Part shown: in pieces, positions 7,359 to 16,918 of the stretch
Position numbering within the stretch: the stretch's first letter is position 1
How the letters are laid out: every line of letters begins with the position of its first letter
Assembly: GCA_030147525.1 (NCBI GenBank)
Contig: JASBVF010000006.1
Span: 1 to 64,000, forward strand
Direction: 5' to 3'
Source: Bacteroidota bacterium
GTDB taxonomy: Bacteria > Bacteroidota > Bacteroidia > Chitinophagales > Saprospiraceae
Length of the DNA stretch: 64,000 bases
Translations under genes and position numbers: made by a program
The notes under the pieces: model-generated
Told to the model about the DNA's origin: nothing
What the model saw: only the letters and a program-made list of their open reading frames with translations
The model's database searches: none

Positions 7359-8846
7359 TCAATCCTCAAATTTATCCCCCGGCGTCCAGGCCGGTTTTCC
7401 TTCCATGTTTGCAATCATGCGGGCCATACGAGTGTAAGTCTGAGAGAAACGCAGCAGGTAATCGTAGTCGATCGTATCGGGATTATCCGCAGCCTGGTGG
7501 TAATATTGAAACACCGCCTCATTCATCTCCGTGATGCCGGGAGCGACATCGATGGCAGGGATTTTCTTTCTGGCAAAGGAAATATTATCCGAGCGCTCGT
7601 ACAGATTCTGGCCCGGTGCGGGGTCGCCGGTAATTTGCAGACCGCTGTTTTTCGCAGCATCATACAACAGTTCATCCACATTTGTCCGCTCCAGACCGAT
7701 GACGGTGATATGTTCGGTGGAGTTGTAACCTGCGCCGTCGTTGTTGAGGTTGTACACCATTTGCTCGAGCGGCACCGGCGGATTGTCCACGAACCAGGCA
7801 CTGCCCAGCATGCCCATTTCCTCACCGGTGCAAGCCAGCAGCAGCACGGAGCGTTTGGGCGGATTGGCAGCCAGTTCTTTGGCGGCAGCCATTAAGGCAA
7901 CCGTTCCCATTCCGTTATCCCGTGCCCCGTTGAAAATGCTGTCCGTTTCCGTGTAGGGCGCCCCACCCTCTTTTCCGATACCGACATGATCATAATGGGC
8001 GCTGAGCACAAGATATTCGTTTTTTAGAACCGCATCCGTGCCTTCGATCAGTCCTACTACATTGGCGGCTTCGAGCTGTTTGGTGCCGATGCCGGTGGTG
8101 GTGAACTGCACCTGCATGACGGCGCCTTTTTCCAATTCAGCAACCGGATTGGGGGTGCCTTCTTTTAGCCAACCGTACACGAGGCCGGCTCCGCCGTCCG
8201 CCTTTTCTCTTGCGACTTCGAGGCGGTCTTTTCCAAAATAGTTTTTAAAAAACTGCCAGGGAAAGTTGAGTCGGTAAAGTTCGAAAAGCGCCACTGCGCC
8301 ACGCTCTGCCGCTATTATTTGCTTGTCTTTCATCGCTTCAAAAACTTCCATCGGGCCTTGTGCACCGGGACTTCCCGGCAGTACGAAAACGACCTTGCCC
8401 TTCACATCCAGGCCTGCGTAATCATCCACACCCGCCTCCTGATCCACCCAGCCATGACCGGCAAATACTGCTGTCGCCGTCGTTTCCAGCTTACCGCCTT
8501 TCAAAATCAGCATGTTTTCGTTGAGGGTAAAGGTTGTTTCACCCAATGTCAAACTGCCAGACAGCGGCGGATGCACGTCGTTAAACGGAATATTCTGAAA
8601 ATAGCCATCCATCCCTGGCACCGGTTTCACTCCGTAGCTTTCGAAAGCTTTGGCGATATACGCAGCAGCCATGGCTCCGCCTTCGGAGGTGGTCCTTCTG
8701 CCGCCCAGTTCATCGGAAGCGAGGTACATCAGGTGGGATTCGAGCTCTGCCTTTTCAAAATTGAATGTAACAGGCGGGACTGCCGTCTGGGCAATTGTCA
8801 TTTGCCCCAACAACAAAAGAAAGAAAGCCGGAATTGATCTCAACAT
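7359..8846 (-). CDS. Secreted M28 family metallopeptidase with PA domain
   Basis: The 495-residue protein begins with a signal peptide ending near QMTIAQ. The N-terminal part includes a PA-like insertion with KVVFVLPGSPG. The M28 catalytic domain shows the two-zinc ligands in order: SAHYDHVG (about 282-289), ARDNGMG (about 308), GEEMGMLGS (about 342) with the catalytic Glu, NNDGAG (about 368) and YYHQAAD (about 450). It is probably an aminopeptidase acting in the periplasm or outside the cell. The ATG at 8846 is chosen over a TTG eight codons upstream because it opens a normal signal peptide and lies 33 bp downstream of a -7 box. Confidence 0.92.
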   Translation of the reverse strand: MLRSIPAFFLLLLGQMTIAQTAVPPVTFNFEKAELESHLMYLASDELGGRRTTSEGGAMAAAYIAKAFESYGVKPVPGMDGYFQNIPFNDVHPPLSGSLTLGETTFTLNENMLILKGGKLETTATAVFAGHGWVDQEAGVDDYAGLDVKGKVVFVLPGSPGAQGPMEVFEAMKDKQIIAAERGAVALFELYRLNFPWQFFKNYFGKDRLEVAREKADGGAGLVYGWLKEGTPNPVAELEKGAVMQVQFTTTGIGTKQLEAANVVGLIEGTDAVLKNEYLVLSAHYDHVGIGKEGGAPYTETDSIFNGARDNGMGTVALMAAAKELAANPPKRSVLLLACTGEEMGMLGSAWFVDNPPVPLEQMVYNLNNDGAGYNSTEHITVIGLERTNVDELLYDAAKNSGLQITGDPAPGQNLYERSDNISFARKKIPAIDVAPGITEMNEAVFQYYHQAADNPDTIDYDYLLRFSQTYTRMARMIANMEGKPAWTPGDKFED

Positions 8847-8878
8847 GCTTTTAATTTTATTTTTTAACAAAAGAGCGC

Positions 8879-8886
8879 CAAAAGTA
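8879..8886 (-). promoter_or_regulatory. -7 box TACTTTTG for the M28 peptidase gene
   Basis: This is an exact TAnnTTTG match on the minus strand, 33 bp upstream of the ATG at 8846. The palindromic element copy 2 begins about 40 bp further upstream. Confidence 0.6.
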
Positions 8887-8926
8887 ACTGTATTTACCGG
8901 CTGTTCATTGTTTTTTAACTAAACAA

Positions 8927-9155
8927 AACATGAGTCATCCCGAATTTTCAAATTGGGTTTAAAGCCAAAATAGCCCCGGAGGGGCGGCTATGTTTGTAGA
9001 AAAATGGCCTAATAATAAAAAATGGAGCCCCAGCGGGGCGGCAATCGATAGATAACCGCCCCGCTGGGGCTCCATTTTTGGATAAAATTAATGCTACAAA
9101 CATAATCGCCCCTCTGGGGCTAAAATTTTATCAAAATTCGGGATGACTCATGTTT
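8927..9155. repeat. Palindromic element, copy 2 (complete, about 229 bp)
   Basis: The outer arms AACATGAGTCATCCCGAATTT and its complement enclose a second pair (AGCCCCGGAGGGGCGGC-type and GCCCCTCTGGGGCT-type) and a central hairpin GGAGCCCCAGCGGGGCGGC with its complement. The central loop reads ATCGATAGATAA. It lies between the promoter of the M28 gene and the 3' end of the asmA-like gene. No open frame of gene character is present, so it looks like a non-autonomous, REP- or MITE-like element. Confidence 0.85.
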
Positions 9156-9185
9156 CTCTATCCACAATCCACTGTCAATTCAAAA

Positions 9186-12100
9186 TCATCCTCCCCCGCC
9201 TTTCTTTTTCTTGAAGGGGTTGATTTCCTCAATTTTCTTCTTGGCCTCTTCGCCGACTTTGCTCTTTATTTCTTCACCGGCTTTTTCACCGGCCTTTTTG
9301 GCTTCTTCTTCCAGTTTCTTCTGGGCTTCGGCTTTGGCCTGGTCAGCCAGTTTTTTGGCTTCTTCTTCAGCTTTTTTCTTCTCAGCTTCCAATCGGGCTT
9401 CAGCTTCTGACTTAGCTTCGTCCAGCTTCTTCTGGGCTTCTTCCTGCACCTTGTTCACCACGGCATCTTTCACGCTGGTGGCGGTGCCGTCAGTGCCGAG
9501 CAGCTTGAAACCGACTTTCGGGTCGGTCAGGCTACCGCCCAGACTGATCTGCACGTTGATAAATTCGCCGGCATCCACGTTCAGGCCAATCTTGGAAGCC
9601 TCCTTGCTCAGGAAGTCGATGCCGGTGTTTGCGGCAGCGCCGATGGCATTTTTACCGATTTTAGCCCTCGGTATTTTAGCGGCGATGTTGTAGTTCATAT
9701 CGCCCTCCAGTTTGTGGGAACCACCGATTTTCATGTCGATGTCCTGGTATTTGTAGTTGAAATCTTCCAGCTGCACGGCGCCGTCTTTCACGGTGAACCA
9801 GTTTTTACTATCCTTCAGCGTCAGGTTTTTGAAGGCGTCGACATTGAGTTTGTTGCCAATTTCTTCCAGCGGTTTCGCTCCTTTGATCGTTGCATTGATG
9901 GTTTGAAGCAAACCTGCCGCCGTCAGCGTGGAGAGGTCCGGCATCAGGTCTTTGGTCAGGTTGCTGCTCATGGTCAGCTCCGTATTGAAAACGCCCTGCA
10001 TGAACTTCCCGATCGGCGCAATGGCCTGGAAGGTATTGAACGTATTGAAAGCCTTCTGGAAATCCATCTGCTGCAACTTCATCGCAAGATCGAACTTCGG
10101 CGTATCGTGGTTCTGCGTGTTGTAGCCGCCGTTGATGGCCATCCGGCCGCCCAGCGTATTGGCTGACAAGTCGGTAAATTTCACCTCTTCGTTGGCGATG
10201 ACCAGGCCGCCGGTCACGTTGTTCAACTCCATGTTGTCATAGATGACCTTGTCCATATTGGCCGTCATGCGCATATCGATGTTGGCGGGAACGAGTATCG
10301 GCTCAGTAGCTTCGGCTGGTGCAGTGGCAGCCGGTGTTTCACTCTCGGTCATAAACTGGTTGAGGTTCATGTATTTGGAGCGAAGCGTCAGATTGCCGCC
10401 CAGTGTTTCATCATTGAAAACATAATTCCAGACATTGGACAGGTAGCCGGATGCCGAAAAATCGCTGTCGCCGATTTTGCCGCTCAGTTCGCTGGTAGTC
10501 AGTTTGTTGGGGGTGAAATTACCTTTGGCCACCAGATCTTTGACCTTGTAAACATCGTAGTCAATTTCTTTCATCGATGCGTCTACGGTAAAATCAAATC
10601 GGTTGAAAAGTTCCTCTTCCGCCGCCTGCGGACTGCCCGTTGCCGGAGTAGAAGTTGTTTCTTCTTCCGTCATCCACTCGTCCGCATTGAAATAGCCGGA
10701 CCGCAGGGTGAAGTTCCCTTTCATCGTTGCATCCGGCGAGAAGTACGCCAGGATGTTGTCGAGCGCACCGCTGCCGCTGAGGTCGCTCTTGCCAAGTTTC
10801 ATATCGAAATTGGGAATCTGCACGTTCTTCGGCGTGAAAAACATGCGCATGGCGTCGATGCGAACCGGTGGCATATCGTCCGCTACGTAGTCCATGTTTT
10901 CGATGGACATATCGCCTTTCATATCCACGTTGGCGTAGTCGCCTTTGTCGATGGTCGACATTTTTGTTTTCACGGCCACGTCGGCATTGATCAACCCGTT
11001 GAGCGTTTTCACGCCCTCCATTGGAAATGCCCGCACGAAGTCGCCAAGGTTGAGCACACCGGTGATTTTGGTATCCACATCCGGATCAGACATGGGGGTG
11101 CGGAGTTTGAAATATCCTTCCAGCGGATTGTTGCCGATTTTCAGGCTGAATTTTGAAACATCTACCAGCATCTGATCGAGGTTGCTGCCGGGGCTGTTGA
11201 CGACGACATTGGTGTTGATGCCGCTGATACCCATCGGCAGGTCGGGATACTTTACATCGCCGTTGGCTACATCAAAGTTGATCTTGAAAGCCGGGTATCG
11301 CTCCGGCGAAGCGCTGTAGATACCTTTCACAAAACCGTCGAGCTTGAAAGTGCCGCCGGCTTTCACGTTTTCATAACCGGCAATGTAGGCGTTGGGAATC
11401 ATCGAAAGCAGCGCTTTGAAATCGCTCTTCGGTGCGCTGAAGGTCAGGTCCATGTCGATGTCGTTCTCGTTCGGCATGGACACCCAGCCGTCGGCCTTCA
11501 TTTCCAATTCGTTGATTTTCAGTTCGTTTTCCTTCAACGTGTACTTTGAATTAGGCAGGTCGATGTTGAAACCTGCGTCAAGTTTGGTCTTCGCTTTTTT
11601 CAGGTAAGTAATACCGCCGGATTCGGCCGTGAATTCGTCGATAGAAGTTTTTGTCGTCAGATCGAACACATCCTGGGTAAAGTCGCCTTCGCCGCTGTGG
11701 TTGAGGTTGACGAGCTTCACGTAGTTGCCACCTTGGCGGTCGTCGTAAACGATGTTACCGTTGTTGATGGCGTATTCCTGGAGTTTGATCTGGAATGTGG
11801 TTTCCGTGGTCGTGGTGTCAGTGGTTGGCTTGGCGATGTCGTAGTTGGCTTTGCCATTGCTCAGCACGATGACGTTGATCTCCGGTTTATCGAGGGTAAC
11901 GGATTTGATTTCGAGCGGCACCTGGCCAAAATTCCAGGCCGACCAGAAATCGACCGTAATGCCGAACGACTCGCCGCCCACAAGTTTGACGCCGTCGAAT
12001 TCATCGATGCCGATGACTTCATAGTTTTTAACCCCGACGCTCACGCTGGGGAAACTCCGCAACAGCGAAATGTCAACGGTTTCGAAGTCAACTTTGGCGT

Positions 12101-12245
12101 TGAGGTTTTCATTGACCACATTTTTCACCGCAGCGATAATGTCGTCTTTAAATACAAAAGGTAAGGCCACCAGCGCCCCGATAAACACTACGAGGAATAC
12201 GCCGAGACCGATAAAAACTCTTTTAAATAACTTTTTCTTTGTCAT
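9186..12245 (-). CDS. AsmA family protein
   Basis: The 1019-residue protein begins with a basic lead and one membrane segment (about 8-30), then an AsmA N-terminal region with KVDFETVDISLLRSFPSVSV (about 51-70). Long beta-rich repeats follow, and an AsmA C-terminal region before about residue 930. AsmA proteins are periplasmic bridge-like proteins of the inner membrane linked to outer-membrane lipid and protein homeostasis. The last 90 residues are a Lys/Glu/Ala-rich helix (coiled coil) ending in KKKGGGG, which is an unusual tail. The ATG at 12245 gives a normal signal anchor; the in-frame extension to 12305 has no such features. It stands alone, divergent from the universal stress gene. Confidence 0.9.
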   Translation of the reverse strand: MTKKKLFKRVFIGLGVFLVVFIGALVALPFVFKDDIIAAVKNVVNENLNAKVDFETVDISLLRSFPSVSVGVKNYEVIGIDEFDGVKLVGGESFGITVDFWSAWNFGQVPLEIKSVTLDKPEINVIVLSNGKANYDIAKPTTDTTTTETTFQIKLQEYAINNGNIVYDDRQGGNYVKLVNLNHSGEGDFTQDVFDLTTKTSIDEFTAESGGITYLKKAKTKLDAGFNIDLPNSKYTLKENELKINELEMKADGWVSMPNENDIDMDLTFSAPKSDFKALLSMIPNAYIAGYENVKAGGTFKLDGFVKGIYSASPERYPAFKINFDVANGDVKYPDLPMGISGINTNVVVNSPGSNLDQMLVDVSKFSLKIGNNPLEGYFKLRTPMSDPDVDTKITGVLNLGDFVRAFPMEGVKTLNGLINADVAVKTKMSTIDKGDYANVDMKGDMSIENMDYVADDMPPVRIDAMRMFFTPKNVQIPNFDMKLGKSDLSGSGALDNILAYFSPDATMKGNFTLRSGYFNADEWMTEEETTSTPATGSPQAAEEELFNRFDFTVDASMKEIDYDVYKVKDLVAKGNFTPNKLTTSELSGKIGDSDFSASGYLSNVWNYVFNDETLGGNLTLRSKYMNLNQFMTESETPAATAPAEATEPILVPANIDMRMTANMDKVIYDNMELNNVTGGLVIANEEVKFTDLSANTLGGRMAINGGYNTQNHDTPKFDLAMKLQQMDFQKAFNTFNTFQAIAPIGKFMQGVFNTELTMSSNLTKDLMPDLSTLTAAGLLQTINATIKGAKPLEEIGNKLNVDAFKNLTLKDSKNWFTVKDGAVQLEDFNYKYQDIDMKIGGSHKLEGDMNYNIAAKIPRAKIGKNAIGAAANTGIDFLSKEASKIGLNVDAGEFINVQISLGGSLTDPKVGFKLLGTDGTATSVKDAVVNKVQEEAQKKLDEAKSEAEARLEAEKKKAEEEAKKLADQAKAEAQKKLEEEAKKAGEKAGEEIKSKVGEEAKKKIEEINPFKKKKGGGG

Positions 12246-12603
12246 GATAAATTTGGTTTGCGGAAGAGATGCAGAATGTTTGGATTTTACACAGGCTTCT
12301 CCCACTTTCTTAATCGTATAAGTGATTGTTTTGTTTTATTTCGAGCCTGAATTGGAGATTTGGCATCGGGTATCAGGAATTAGGAATTGATTCCACCAAA
12401 TTCTGGACTCCGATTTCACCGCAAATCTGACCATTATTTCCCATCCTTTATTGTTTGCAGCGCCAATAATTTTTTCAGGCGCCTCCCGCCATCGGTGATT
12501 TTTTCCCAACTCCCGGACAGACTTTTGTCATTGGAATTTTCCTGATAACCACCCTAACTTTTTCAATCTGAAATCGGGCAGCGAATCATTAAAATATTAT
12601 GTC
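12246..12603. other. Divergent intergenic region (no gene seen)
   Basis: This 358-bp gap separates two divergent genes and should hold both promoters. On the plus strand TAACTTTT at about 12555 differs by one base from the -7 consensus and lies about 40 bp before the ATG at 12604. I see no repeat, RNA gene or open frame of gene character. Confidence 0.5.
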
Positions 12604-13563
12604 ATGACAACTTTCCCATCCCCTAAGGCGGAAGCCAAAGGAATTGTCTATCCGCTGAACGTGAAAAAAGTAATGATCGGCCTCGAGCTTGATTACACAG
12701 ATGCTGCGCTTCTCCGTTATTTCGAATTCTTCAATCAATTCATCAAAGTATCCAGGGTTACCTGCGTGCATGTACTACCGGAACCTTACCCGATAGTATC
12801 GTTCCGTGACGTAAAACCGGGCCTGCCCGACGTCTACGATACGGCAGAATATGACAGAGGTATGCAAAAAATGGAGCAGGAGTTGCATCAGACCTTTGAC
12901 AAAAACTTCCTGCAAAAAGTAAATTATTCCGTGGAAGTCGGCTCGCCGCTCGAAAAACTCACAAGTGCTGCCAACGAGGCATCCGCCAACATGGTGGTCA
13001 TCGGTCAGAAAGCAAACGTCGATTATCACATGATTCAGGCCATGAACGTCATCCGAATGGTCGACGCCAACGTGCTGGTAGCCCCTGAAAAAGCGACCCC
13101 CGTCCTGAATAACATTCTGGTGCCGGTTGATTTTTCTGAAAACTCTATCCACGCACTAAAAACCGCTATCGGCTTCAAACATGCATCCCTGACGCCGGTA
13201 CGCATTATTGCCACGCATGTGTACCAGATGATCGATTTTCTGTTCCCCGGACGGGCAGGCCTGACCAGCGCCTCCGGCGACGAGCTCCAGCGCAAATACC
13301 TGCAAAGCCTGGATGAATTCCTGACGGAAAAACTGGCTGATCTTAAAAACGAGGTTGAACAATTGGTTGTCGAAACGAATGAGATCGATGTAGCCAGCCA
13401 ACTGCTCCGACAGGCAAACGGCTCCGATGCCGACTTAATCATCATGGGCGCTAAGGGTCACACCCGACTGTCGCAGCTTTTCCTTGGCTCTACTACCGAA
13501 AGCCTGCTTCGCAAGAACAAGAACCTGCCGGTACTCGTGGTGAAACAGGGAGTAACAAACTGA
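12604..13563 (+). CDS. Tandem universal stress protein (UspA family)
   Basis: The 319-residue protein has two UspA-like domains, about 17-155 and 166-315. The second begins NNILVPVDFSENSIHAL and ends with the ATP-binding signature MGAKGHTRLSQLFLGSTTE (about 281-299) and PVLVVKQ. The first domain is more diverged (VVIGQKANVDYHMIQAMN) and lacks that signature, so only one nucleotide site is likely. Such proteins bind ATP or AMP and help cells survive starvation and stress; no specific partner is visible. A strong hairpin follows the gene. Confidence 0.92.
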   Translation: MTTFPSPKAEAKGIVYPLNVKKVMIGLELDYTDAALLRYFEFFNQFIKVSRVTCVHVLPEPYPIVSFRDVKPGLPDVYDTAEYDRGMQKMEQELHQTFDKNFLQKVNYSVEVGSPLEKLTSAANEASANMVVIGQKANVDYHMIQAMNVIRMVDANVLVAPEKATPVLNNILVPVDFSENSIHALKTAIGFKHASLTPVRIIATHVYQMIDFLFPGRAGLTSASGDELQRKYLQSLDEFLTEKLADLKNEVEQLVVETNEIDVASQLLRQANGSDADLIIMGAKGHTRLSQLFLGSTTESLLRKNKNLPVLVVKQGVTN

Positions 13564-13581
13564 ATTTAATTGCATTGCCCT

Positions 13582-13637
13582 GAAGAGGAACCACACCCGC
13601 AACTGCCTGTGCATTTGCGGGTGTGGTTCCCCTCTTT
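13582..13637 (+). terminator. Hairpin terminator after the universal stress gene
   Basis: AGAGGAACCACACCCGCAA is followed after a loop of about 11 bases by TTGCGGGTGTGGTTCC and CCTCTTT, giving a near-perfect stem of about 19 bp some 20 bp after the stop codon. Confidence 0.75.
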
Positions 13638-13823
13638 CCGATTCTACCGCATTTACTTCGGCCAGATCAGTAGTGGAAACACCATCGCCTGACACAAACC
13701 GAAATACAGAGCCCCCCGCATGTCAGCCAATTGCCCAATACCGAAAATTCCCCTCCCCTGCCTTCCTTCGTCTCAGAACATCCCTATCTTGCCGCCTAAT
13801 TTTTTCATCAAACAAATACGAAC

Positions 13824-14558
13824 ATGAAAAGACACCTTTTAACGATTGCGGCACTTCTCTTTTGCCTCTCCCTCAGCGCCCAGGAAATCTGGCTCGAAAC
13901 CGGTATCAAAGGCGGCGGCGGCACTTCTTTCTTGCTGAACAAAGGCATCCTCGACGACAGCGATTACCGTTACCAACTAACACCCATGTACGGCGCCGGC
14001 GCTAAGGTTGCGCTTAACTTCGGCCCCTTCCACGGCATCGCCCTCGAAGGTATGTACAGCCAGTCGGGACAAAATTTCACCTACCAGGTTCCCGCCACAA
14101 ATGTGGATCTGAAGAATGAAATTCAGTGGAAATCAATTGACGCTTACCTCATGTACCGCTACATCAGAAACCGGGCTTACCTCGAAATCGGCCCCATGTA
14201 CTCCCTCGTGCAATCAGTCGAACAAACCGACAACGGCACCGAACTCCTGAACACCGACCGCTATTACGAAAACAACTACCTCGCCGGCGCCGTCGGTTTT
14301 GGCGGCTATCTCGCCGGCTCAAGCACCTTCACCGTGGGGTTGGGTATTCGCATGTTTTACGGCATCACCAATTTTGTCAACGATGCCGGCACCGACCTTG
14401 GCTATCCGAATCCCGGCCACAGCCTGACCTACGATAACATCGAACCCACGCATCCCGTCGGTGCGCAAGTCATCCTCGAATTCAACTTCGGGATCGGCCA
14501 TTGGGCCAAAACTTCCTGTAGCAAGCGGATGAAGTTCTACGGCTCAGGTAGAAAATGA
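13824..14558 (+). CDS. Outer-membrane beta-barrel protein
   Basis: The 244-residue protein has a clear signal peptide (MKRHLLTIAALLFCLSLSAQ, 1-20). Alternating hydrophobic and polar strands rich in Tyr and Gly follow, for example YGAGAKVALNFG, YLMYRYIRNRAYLEIGPMY and TVGLGIRMFYG. This pattern fits the small outer-membrane barrel (PorT-like) family of Bacteroidota. A specific role is not visible. The C-terminal 20 residues after EFNFGIGH are basic and do not look like a barrel strand, so the true barrel end is near 228. TATCTTGC about 35 bp upstream differs by one base from the -7 box. Confidence 0.82.
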   Translation: MKRHLLTIAALLFCLSLSAQEIWLETGIKGGGGTSFLLNKGILDDSDYRYQLTPMYGAGAKVALNFGPFHGIALEGMYSQSGQNFTYQVPATNVDLKNEIQWKSIDAYLMYRYIRNRAYLEIGPMYSLVQSVEQTDNGTELLNTDRYYENNYLAGAVGFGGYLAGSSTFTVGLGIRMFYGITNFVNDAGTDLGYPNPGHSLTYDNIEPTHPVGAQVILEFNFGIGHWAKTSCSKRMKFYGSGRK

Positions 14559-14565
14559 TATGAAT

Positions 14566-14636
14566 GAAGAATGGAGAATTGCACGGCAGTGCGTTATTCT
14601 CAATTCTCCATTCTCATTTCTCAATTCTCAATTCCC
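14566..14636. repeat. Imperfect palindrome of GAGAATTG-type short repeats
   Basis: GAATGGAGAATTG at about 14569-14582 is mirrored by CAATTCTCCATTC at about 14600-14612. Further CTCAATTCTC copies follow, and the block ends at the -7 box of the next gene. It may terminate transcription from the barrel gene. It is of the same general kind as short-repeat palindromes elsewhere in the window. Confidence 0.6.
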
Positions 14637-14644
14637 TATCTTTG
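14637..14644 (+). promoter_or_regulatory. -7 box TATCTTTG for the M20 dipeptidase gene
   Basis: This is an exact TAnnTTTG match, 48 bp upstream of the ATG at 14692. It lies inside the longer open frame that begins at 14560, which argues against that earlier start. Confidence 0.6.
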
Positions 14645-14691
14645 GGCCCTGCTCAGACAACTTTACATTATCAAACATAACAACCAATAAC

Positions 14692-16107
14692 ATGCAAAAA
14701 ACTCAGGAATACATCGCTCAAAACAAGCAGCGTTTCCTCGACGAATTGTTCGAACTGCTGCGCATTCCTTCCATCAGTGCCGACCCAAAATACAAGGCCG
14801 ACGTGCTGCGTTGCGCTGATTTCGTGGCGCAGAGCCTCCGGGATGCCGGTTGCGACAAAGTGGAAGTTTGCCCCACCACCCACCAAAAAGACGGACAAAC
14901 AAAAGCAGGCTACCCAATCGTTTACGGTGAAAAAATCATCGATGAAAAACTTCCTACCGTCCTGGTGTACGGCCATTACGATGTTCAACCGCCGGACCCG
15001 CTTGACCTGTGGGACTCCCCGCCGTTTGAGCCGGTGGTAAAAACTACCAAAATCCACCCGCAGGGCGCCATTTTTGCCCGTGGTTCCTGCGACGATAAAG
15101 GCCAGACTTACATGCACGTCAAGGCTTTTGAAGCCATGGTGAAAACCGGCAGCCTGCCCTGCAACGTTAAATTCTGCGTGGAAGGCGAAGAGGAAGTCGG
15201 CTCGCCCAGCTTCCGGCCTTTCGTCGAGGAAAACAAGGAGAAACTCGCCTGCGACGTCATCCTTTGCTCCGACACTTCCATCATTGCAAACGACATTCCC
15301 AGCATCACCACTGGCGTTAGGGGACTTGCCTACCTCGAAGTCGAAGTCACCGGACCTAACCGGGACCTCCACTCCGGCGTGTACGGCGGCGCCGTCGCTA
15401 ACCCGGCCAACGTACTGGCGGATATGATCTCAAAACTCATCGACAAGGACGGGCACATCACCATCCCCAACTTCTACGACGACGTTCAGGTGGTGAGCGA
15501 CGCTGAGCGGGAAGCCATGGCACGGGAACCTTTCAACCTCGACAACTACAAGGAAGACCTCGGCATCGCCGATGTACAGGGTGAAAAAGGCTACTCCACC
15601 AACGAACGCACTTCCATCCGTCCATCACTCGATGTGAACGGCATCTGGGGCGGCTACACCGGTGAAGGATCGAAGACGGTTTTACCTTCAAAGGCTTACG
15701 CCAAAATTTCCATGCGCCTCGTACCGCACCAGCGCCCGGAAAAGGTGTACGACCAGTTTGAAACCTACTTCAAATCACTGGCTCCCGCCTCCGTGAAGGT
15801 TAAAGTAACCCGCATGCACGGCGGAACTCCCGGCGTCACCCCTACCGACACGCCTGAATACAAAGCGGCCCACCTTGCCATGGCAAAAACCTTTGGCAAA
15901 GAGCCCATCCCGAAGCGGGAAGGCGGTTACATTCCGATCGTCGCCCTGTTCAAAGACGTACTGAAAAAAGACAGCATCCTCATCGGCTTCGGCCTTAACA
16001 GCGATGCGATTCACTCGCCAAACGAGCACTACGGCTTGTTCAATTTCTACAAAGGCATTGAAACCATTCCGTATTACTACCAGCATTATGTGGAGCTGAA
16101 AAAATGA
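14692..16107 (+). CDS. M20 family dipeptidase
   Basis: The 471-residue enzyme shows M20 metal-ligand motifs in order: YGHYDVQPPDP (about 92-102), the ARGSCDDKGQ segment (about 129-138), EGEEEVGSPS (about 164-173) with the catalytic Glu, LCSDTS (about 192) and NEHYG near the C-terminus (about 446). The insertion domain contains RDLHSGVYGGAVANP, typical of the cytosolic dipeptidase/carnosinase-like branch. It probably splits dipeptides in the cytoplasm, as there is no signal peptide. The ATG at 14692 is chosen because upstream codons lie in repeat sequence and include the promoter box. Confidence 0.93.
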   Translation: MQKTQEYIAQNKQRFLDELFELLRIPSISADPKYKADVLRCADFVAQSLRDAGCDKVEVCPTTHQKDGQTKAGYPIVYGEKIIDEKLPTVLVYGHYDVQPPDPLDLWDSPPFEPVVKTTKIHPQGAIFARGSCDDKGQTYMHVKAFEAMVKTGSLPCNVKFCVEGEEEVGSPSFRPFVEENKEKLACDVILCSDTSIIANDIPSITTGVRGLAYLEVEVTGPNRDLHSGVYGGAVANPANVLADMISKLIDKDGHITIPNFYDDVQVVSDAEREAMAREPFNLDNYKEDLGIADVQGEKGYSTNERTSIRPSLDVNGIWGGYTGEGSKTVLPSKAYAKISMRLVPHQRPEKVYDQFETYFKSLAPASVKVKVTRMHGGTPGVTPTDTPEYKAAHLAMAKTFGKEPIPKREGGYIPIVALFKDVLKKDSILIGFGLNSDAIHSPNEHYGLFNFYKGIETIPYYYQHYVELKK

Positions 16108-16123
16108 TAGGTGTGTTTTTTTA

Positions 16124-16153
16124 GTTGGCAGTTCGACCGGTCGAACTGCCAAC
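16124..16153. repeat. Perfect 30-bp palindrome between convergent genes
   Basis: The left half GTTGGCAGTTCGACC is followed immediately by its exact reverse complement with no spacer. It lies 16 bp after the M20 stop codon. It could be a terminator stem-loop, or a binding site for a dimeric protein because there is no loop. Confidence 0.7.
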
Positions 16154-16285
16154 TTTCAACAAACGTAATCTGCCTCATTTATACCTGAAGCACGCAAGTC
16201 TGCGTATAGATGAACAGACTTATTTTCAATTATCCAAAGCCGGGCTTTCTACCAACCACTTTTCTTCGAGCATATATCTGTATTG

Positions 16286-16651
16286 TTATTCCGCCCGCAG
16301 AATCTTCTCCATTTTGCGCCCTCTTGCCAGTTCATCTACCAATTTGTCCAGGTACCTGACCTGCTGCGTCAGCGGATTTTCAATTTCTTCCACCCGGTAA
16401 CCACAGATGACGCCCGTAATGAGCCTTGCGTTGGGGTGTATGGTTGCGTCCTGAAAAAAAGCCTCGAAAGTCGCTTTTGTATCAATGAGCTCTTGCAACT
16501 TTTTATCATCATACCCCGTCAGCCAGGTTACGACCCGGTGCAATTCGTCCTTTGTCCGGCCTTTCTTTTCGACTTTGGTGACGTAATGCGGATAAACAGA
16601 GGCAAAGGTCATTTTAGCGATTCGTTCGTCGTGACTGCTTGTATTTTTCAT
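16286..16651 (-). CDS. DUF2200 family protein
   Basis: The 121-residue protein matches the family from end to end as I remember it: [20 protein letters not shown] near the start, [19 protein letters not shown] in the middle, and [20 protein letters not shown] and [17 protein letters not shown] at the end. Members are small cytosolic proteins of unknown biochemical function. The length is normal. Nothing in the neighbourhood suggests a role. The gene is convergent with the M20 dipeptidase. Confidence 0.88.
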   Translation of the reverse strand: MKNTSSHDERIAKMTFASVYPHYVTKVEKKGRTKDELHRVVTWLTGYDDKKLQELIDTKATFEAFFQDATIHPNARLITGVICGYRVEEIENPLTQQVRYLDKLVDELARGRKMEKILRAE

Positions 16652-16918
16652 GTGTTGCGTTGTTTTCGATTAAGAGTGGCTTAGTGTCTTGAAAGGATTG
16701 GTTCAGGTTGGTGTTGCATGAAATCCCGTTGAAATAAACCGGCTCTGCAAAGTACTGCTAAAAAACTTGTACGATTAAAACCTCTACGAGCCTAAGCTTT
16801 GCTTCAAAGTTAAATTTTTTCCGGTAAAAGCGCTCAGAGACAGGAAGAGGTGGCAATGCTGACACTGTTTGATAAATCAGTCTTGCGATGAGCTGTGTGG
16901 AACAGGTTGAGCATCAAT

